In this document: one piece after another, positions 17,455-20,000 of the stretch
Position numbering within the stretch: the stretch's first letter is position 1
Layout: each line of letters opens with the position of its first letter
Assembly: GCA_003427395.1 (NCBI GenBank)
Contig: BFEA01001226.1
Span: forward strand, 1-20,000
Length of the DNA: 20,000 nucleotides
Reading direction: 5' to 3'
Source: Chara braunii
Lineage: Eukaryota; Streptophyta; Charophyceae; Charales; Characeae
Notes under the pieces: model-generated
Database searches by the model: none
What the model was told of the DNA's origin: nothing
What the model saw: the letters and a program-made list of their open reading frames with translations, nothing else
Position numbers and translations under genes: made by a program

Positions 17455-17691
17455 CTAGGCTATCAGAATGGCCCGGGGTCAATTGCCCGATCGGGCCAAA
17501 AAAATAAAAATAAAAATTTTAGTTTTTAATTATTATTTTAATTTTGGTGAAGAATTTCGATGTGACCCTGAGGCAAAAGTTGTTCAGTTTATTTTTTCGC
17601 ATAACATAGTTTTTTTTCGGATTTTTTGGATTTTGTTTTTTTGTTTTTTTTTTGCAGGGACCTTGCACGGGCGGCCCGGCTGGTAGCCTAG
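17455..17691 (+). mobile_element. TAGGCTA-family MITE, copy 3 (237 bp, best preserved)
   Basis: The terminal inverted repeats CTAGGCTATCAG and, in reverse, CTAGGCTACCAG agree at 11 of 12. Exact 8-bp duplications TAAAACTA lie on both sides. It contains a GATCGGGCC-rich left end, the shared core (17528-17630) and a GGGCGGCCCGGC right end. It sits inside the CAGGGT-type element at 17223-18606, so it is younger than that element. The small plus-strand frame at 17468-17686 is not a gene. Confidence 0.9.
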
Positions 17692-17722
17692 TAAAACTAC
17701 GAAAAAATAAAAAGACTCGAAA

Positions 17723-18024
17723 GATAATTAAAATTACTGATTGAGTAAGTACGTTTTCGACATCGTTGTTTTTCGTAATTTGTTATTTTTTTGGTACAGC
17801 CTAATGCTCTGAAAATTTACAGATATGTACTTCACATAATACAAAACTCATGAAAAAATTTTCAAAGTAATAGTTGTTTTGAAACTTTTTTCATGAGTTT
17901 TTTATTATTTGAAGTACACATATATAAATTTTTGAGGCACTTGGATACGTCAAAAAAAAAAAAAAAATCACCAAAGATGGCGGTGTCAAAAACGATTTTG
18001 CGTACTTACTAATTTTAATTATCC
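17723..18024. repeat. Large inverted repeat (arms about 145 bp, loop about 11 bp)
   Basis: The left arm 17723-17866 pairs with the right arm 17878-18024. Key pairs are AATTAAAATTA...GAGTAAGTACG with CGTACTTACTAATTTTAATT, GACATCG with the GATGGCGGTGTC region, and AAAACTCATGAAAAAA with TTTTTTCATGAGTTTT. The arms look roughly 75-80% complementary by eye. Including sequence outside the MITE the pairing extends to 17223 and 18308. A transcript would fold into a long hairpin. Confidence 0.85.
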
Positions 18025-18606
18025 ATTTTTTTAATTTTTTTTCTTATTAATATTATTTTTTTGTATTTTATTTTTATTATGAATTTTGTAAGGAATTTGA
18101 ACGTAATGCTGAAGCACATATTGTTTACTTTATCTTTCTGCATAACATATCTTTTTGTCAGATTTTTTAGAGGGTTTTTTTTTTTTTTTTTTTTTTTTTG
18201 TCGGTCTTAGGCCCGAACGCCCGAATGCCTGAACGCATCCCCAAGGGGTCCTGTACGTTCGGGCGTTCGGGTTCGGGCGTTTGCCCGTCCTGATCTCTAG
18301 CCACCCTGGACCATGCATTAAAGTGAAAACAAAAAGTAAAAAGTGAAAAAAAAAAACATATTGAGTGAGCGAGCACGTTTTGACATCGTCATTTTTGACG
18401 ATTTTTAATTTTTGTTTCGCTTAGCAAAATGACTTTTAAATTTATAGGCATATACCTCACATCATAGAGAACTCACAAAAAACAATGCAGAATTTAAACC
18501 CCGAAATATTTTTTGGCGGGGACCTAACGCCGTCAGGTTCGAACCCCGAATGAGACCCGGAGCGCCTGTACGTACGGAGGTCGGCCTGGGGACCTCCGTA
18601 CGTACG

Positions 18607-18738
18607 CTAATAAATTTCTTTGAATTTCAATGAGTTGAATAAGAGAGATCAGTTATTCATTCATAATAACTCTAAATGAATTGAAGAAGAGAGAATTATA
18701 CTATAGTTTGTCTTATTTCAATTTCTTGTAATTGAAAT
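18607..18738. other. Start of plastid-derived segment (AT-rich spacer)
   Basis: Base composition and style change abruptly at 18606/18607. It runs into a tRNA gene of plastid type and contains no gene of its own. Confidence 0.5.
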
Positions 18739-18812
18739 AGGCTGATAGCTCAGTGAATAAGAGCATATAGTTCCGAACTATAATGTCAAGGGTTCAAATC
18801 CCTTTCTGCCTA
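18739..18812 (+). tRNA. trnR-CCG: tRNA-Arg (anticodon CCG), plastid type
   Basis: A 74-nt cloverleaf can be folded by hand. The acceptor AGGCTGA pairs with TCTGCCT with one T-T mismatch; the D stem is GCTC/GAGC, the anticodon stem TATAG/CTATA, and the loop TTCCGAA has CCG at 18773-18775. The variable loop has 5 nt, the T arm is AAGGG-TTCAAAT-CCCTT, and the discriminator is A. No CCA is encoded, as usual for plastids. It would read CGG codons. trnR-CCG is kept in plastids of charophytes, bryophytes and some vascular plants and lost in flowering plants. The D loop has GA where GG is usual, and with the acceptor mismatch this could mean decay of a copy moved to the nucleus. Confidence 0.85.
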
Positions 18813-19455
18813 CTTACTATTATAAACAATCATTTAGAATAAATAATCAAATCAATAAGTAATGTAATGAATGATTTCTAGTAAAAAACATTCTTCTTGA
18901 TTAATTTAATTGAGAAATGTNTTCATTCATACTATNACTATCCTTCTATAAAACGAATTCAATCCAATTAGAATAATTACAATATTCTATTCTATTGCAA
19001 TATAAAAATATAAGTATTATTACATTATTATAAATTATAATATATTTATTAGAATATAGATAGAAAAAATCAAAATAGATAAAAAGATATAATTCTAGAA
19101 TAAGAGAATATGGAGAATAATAAATATATACTAAATATCATTCATATAAATCATAGATATAATTCATATAAATAGAATTCATATAGTATAGAAACTTCTA
19201 AGTATGAAAATCAGTCTCTATTTCTTTCTATAGATCAATGATAAACTCAATAGAATANAAGAAATATAAAATAAAAAAATACAATAAATGAAATTTGAAT
19301 ATTTCATTTCAATATTTTCTTAGAAATACTAATATTACCATATAGTATCTTTATCTAAATTAGAATTATTTCTAATAGCATAACAATCTTTCCAATACTG
19401 AATTCAATATAAAAAGATTGTACTATTTTTTCCATTTATGCTATTCTAGTAATAG
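18813..19455. other. AT-rich plastid-like spacer
   Basis: More than 80% A+T by eye, with three ambiguous bases (18921, 18936, 19258) and no frame or RNA. Sequence just before 19456 would be the upstream region of trnG-UCC if contiguous plastid DNA. Confidence 0.45.
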
Positions 19456-19485
19456 GCGGGTATAGTTTAGTGGCAAAAGTGTGAT
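19456..19485 (+). pseudogene. trnG-UCC: trnG-UCC 5' exon plus first bases of its group II intron
   Basis: 19456-19478 matches the 23-nt first exon of the plastid split tRNA-Gly(UCC) gene (begins GCGGGTATAGTTTAGTGG) except for C at 19474, where T is usual. GTGTGAT follows at 19479-19485, the typical 5' end of its group II intron. The intron then stops and ndhD sequence starts, so the tRNA cannot be made from here. Recognition rests on memory of the family sequence. Confidence 0.75.
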
Positions 19486-20000
19486 GAGCTAAAGAAGCTA
19501 ATGAGAATCCTGTAAACATAGAAAATATTTTTGGCATTTTTAATGCAATACCACCCATTTCACTTAAACGAACTGTTCGAACACAGTCATAAGTAGTACC
19601 TGCTAAAAAGAATAAGCTAGCACCAATTAAGCCATGAGAAATCATCTGACAAATTGCACCACTTAATCCTATATTTGTNAATGAACAAATTCCAATTAAA
19701 ANAAAACCCATATGAGATATTGAAGAATAAGCAATTCTGCGCTTTAAGTTCTTTTGANATAAACAAACAGAAGCTGCATATATTATCTGAACAGTACCCA
19801 AAATCAATAACCAAGGCGCAAAGTAAGCATGAGCATTAGGAAATAAAGTCATATTGATAAGTATCCATCCATATCCTCCCATTTTAAGCAAAATACCTGC
19901 TAATAGCATACATGTGCTATAGTGAGCTTCTCCATGTGTATCTGGAAGCCAAGTGTGAAAAGGTATTATTGGCAGTTTTACAGCATAAGCAAATCCAAAT
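19486..20000 (-). pseudogene. ndhD: NADH-plastoquinone oxidoreductase chain 4 fragment (ndhD)
   Basis: About 171 codons of the middle of NdhD, a proton-pumping membrane subunit of the thylakoid NDH complex (cyclic electron flow). The frame is open on the minus strand from the window edge. It includes [20 protein letters not shown], the [11 protein letters not shown] segment, QIIYAAS, KRRIAYSSISHMGF and [16 protein letters not shown], all hallmark stretches of chain 4 antiporter-like subunits. Homology stops after GFSLASLA, where LPGMSGF is expected; the frame instead runs into trnG sequence and stops at 19436-19438. The C-terminal quarter or more is therefore missing. Three ambiguous bases (19679, 19702, 19758) fall in codons. 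The 5' part continues beyond the window. Intact plastid ndhD has roughly 500 residues. Confidence 0.9.

Larger units (their letters stand above)
17223..18606 (+). mobile_element. CAGGGT-type element with internal inverted duplication, truncated right end
   Basis: It opens CAGGGTAACCGGCGTTC, the same 17 bases as the complete copy at 8634. Compared with that copy, the segment from left end through core and first GACATCG motif is present (17223-17866), then repeated as an inverted copy (17878-18308, ending CCACCCTG), and then the right half of the family follows (18309-18606), including the GTACGTACGG hairpin. The last 12-15 bp expected (GGTTGGTGACCCTG) are missing; plastid-type sequence starts instead. 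A 237-bp MITE interrupts the left arm. No coding capacity is visible. Confidence 0.72.

Noticed and set aside
17215-18316. Target duplication for the foldback unit 17223-18308
   Set aside because: The left flank AACCCAAG and right flank GACCATGC do not match; the unit is better explained as an inverted duplication within a longer element.
19486-20000. Intact plastid ndhD gene
   Set aside because: Homology ends abruptly after GFSLASLA and the reading frame runs into trnG sequence, so only a fragment is present.

Overview
The window looks like repeat-dense, AT-rich nuclear DNA of a streptophyte (green plant lineage), with a plastid-derived segment at the right end (about 18607-20000). The plastid part carries an ndhD fragment, a tRNA-Arg(CCG) and the first exon of the split tRNA-Gly(UCC) gene. 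Plastid ndh genes and trnR-CCG point to charophyte algae, bryophytes or early vascular plants. The ndhD residues differ from typical land-plant versions as I remember them, and the gag-like and RT-like remnants resemble repeats I associate with Chara-type genomes. I therefore favour a charophyte such as Chara, but this is an inference. I see no intact host protein gene anywhere in the window.

Region 1 (about 100-4760) is a three-level transposon nest. The outermost element belongs to a CAGGG-ended family. It is split by a second element (403-4490) flanked by an exact 8-bp duplication, TTTTCATT. That element is split in turn by a 3.7-kb retroelement (583-4322) flanked by CCTTGGAG. The retroelement has long direct terminal repeats, a decayed gag-like CCHC zinc-knuckle reading frame and a decayed reverse transcriptase that looks Penelope-like. 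Related uninterrupted copies elsewhere in the window (6459-6968 and 8634-9398) act as empty sites and support each insertion point.

Region 2 (about 5048-9406) holds a short LTR with an initiator-tRNA-type primer-binding site, then several non-autonomous DNA elements with 8-bp target duplications: 5527-5770, 6459-6968, 7211-8264 and 8634-9398. The 7211-8264 element contains a long purine-only-like tract.

Region 3 (about 9407-16560) is mostly unrecognised AT-rich sequence. It contains a second copy of the polypurine-bearing family (10984-12404), itself invaded by a 292-bp element, and an array of shrinking direct repeats at about 14827-15870.

Region 4 (about 16572-18606) holds more of the same families, including a large foldback in a CAGGG-type element that is interrupted by a 237-bp element with a perfect 8-bp duplication. 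This element stops exactly at the base of its terminal hairpin, where plastid-type sequence begins.

Region 5 (18607-20000) is plastid-like but rearranged: the 5' exon and first intron bases of trnG-UCC are fused to the middle of ndhD. All six ambiguous bases (n) of the window lie here. The strongest biological themes are the nested insertions, the gag-plus-RT element with terminal direct repeats, a roughly 90-bp core shared by elements with different termini, and the chimeric plastid insertion.
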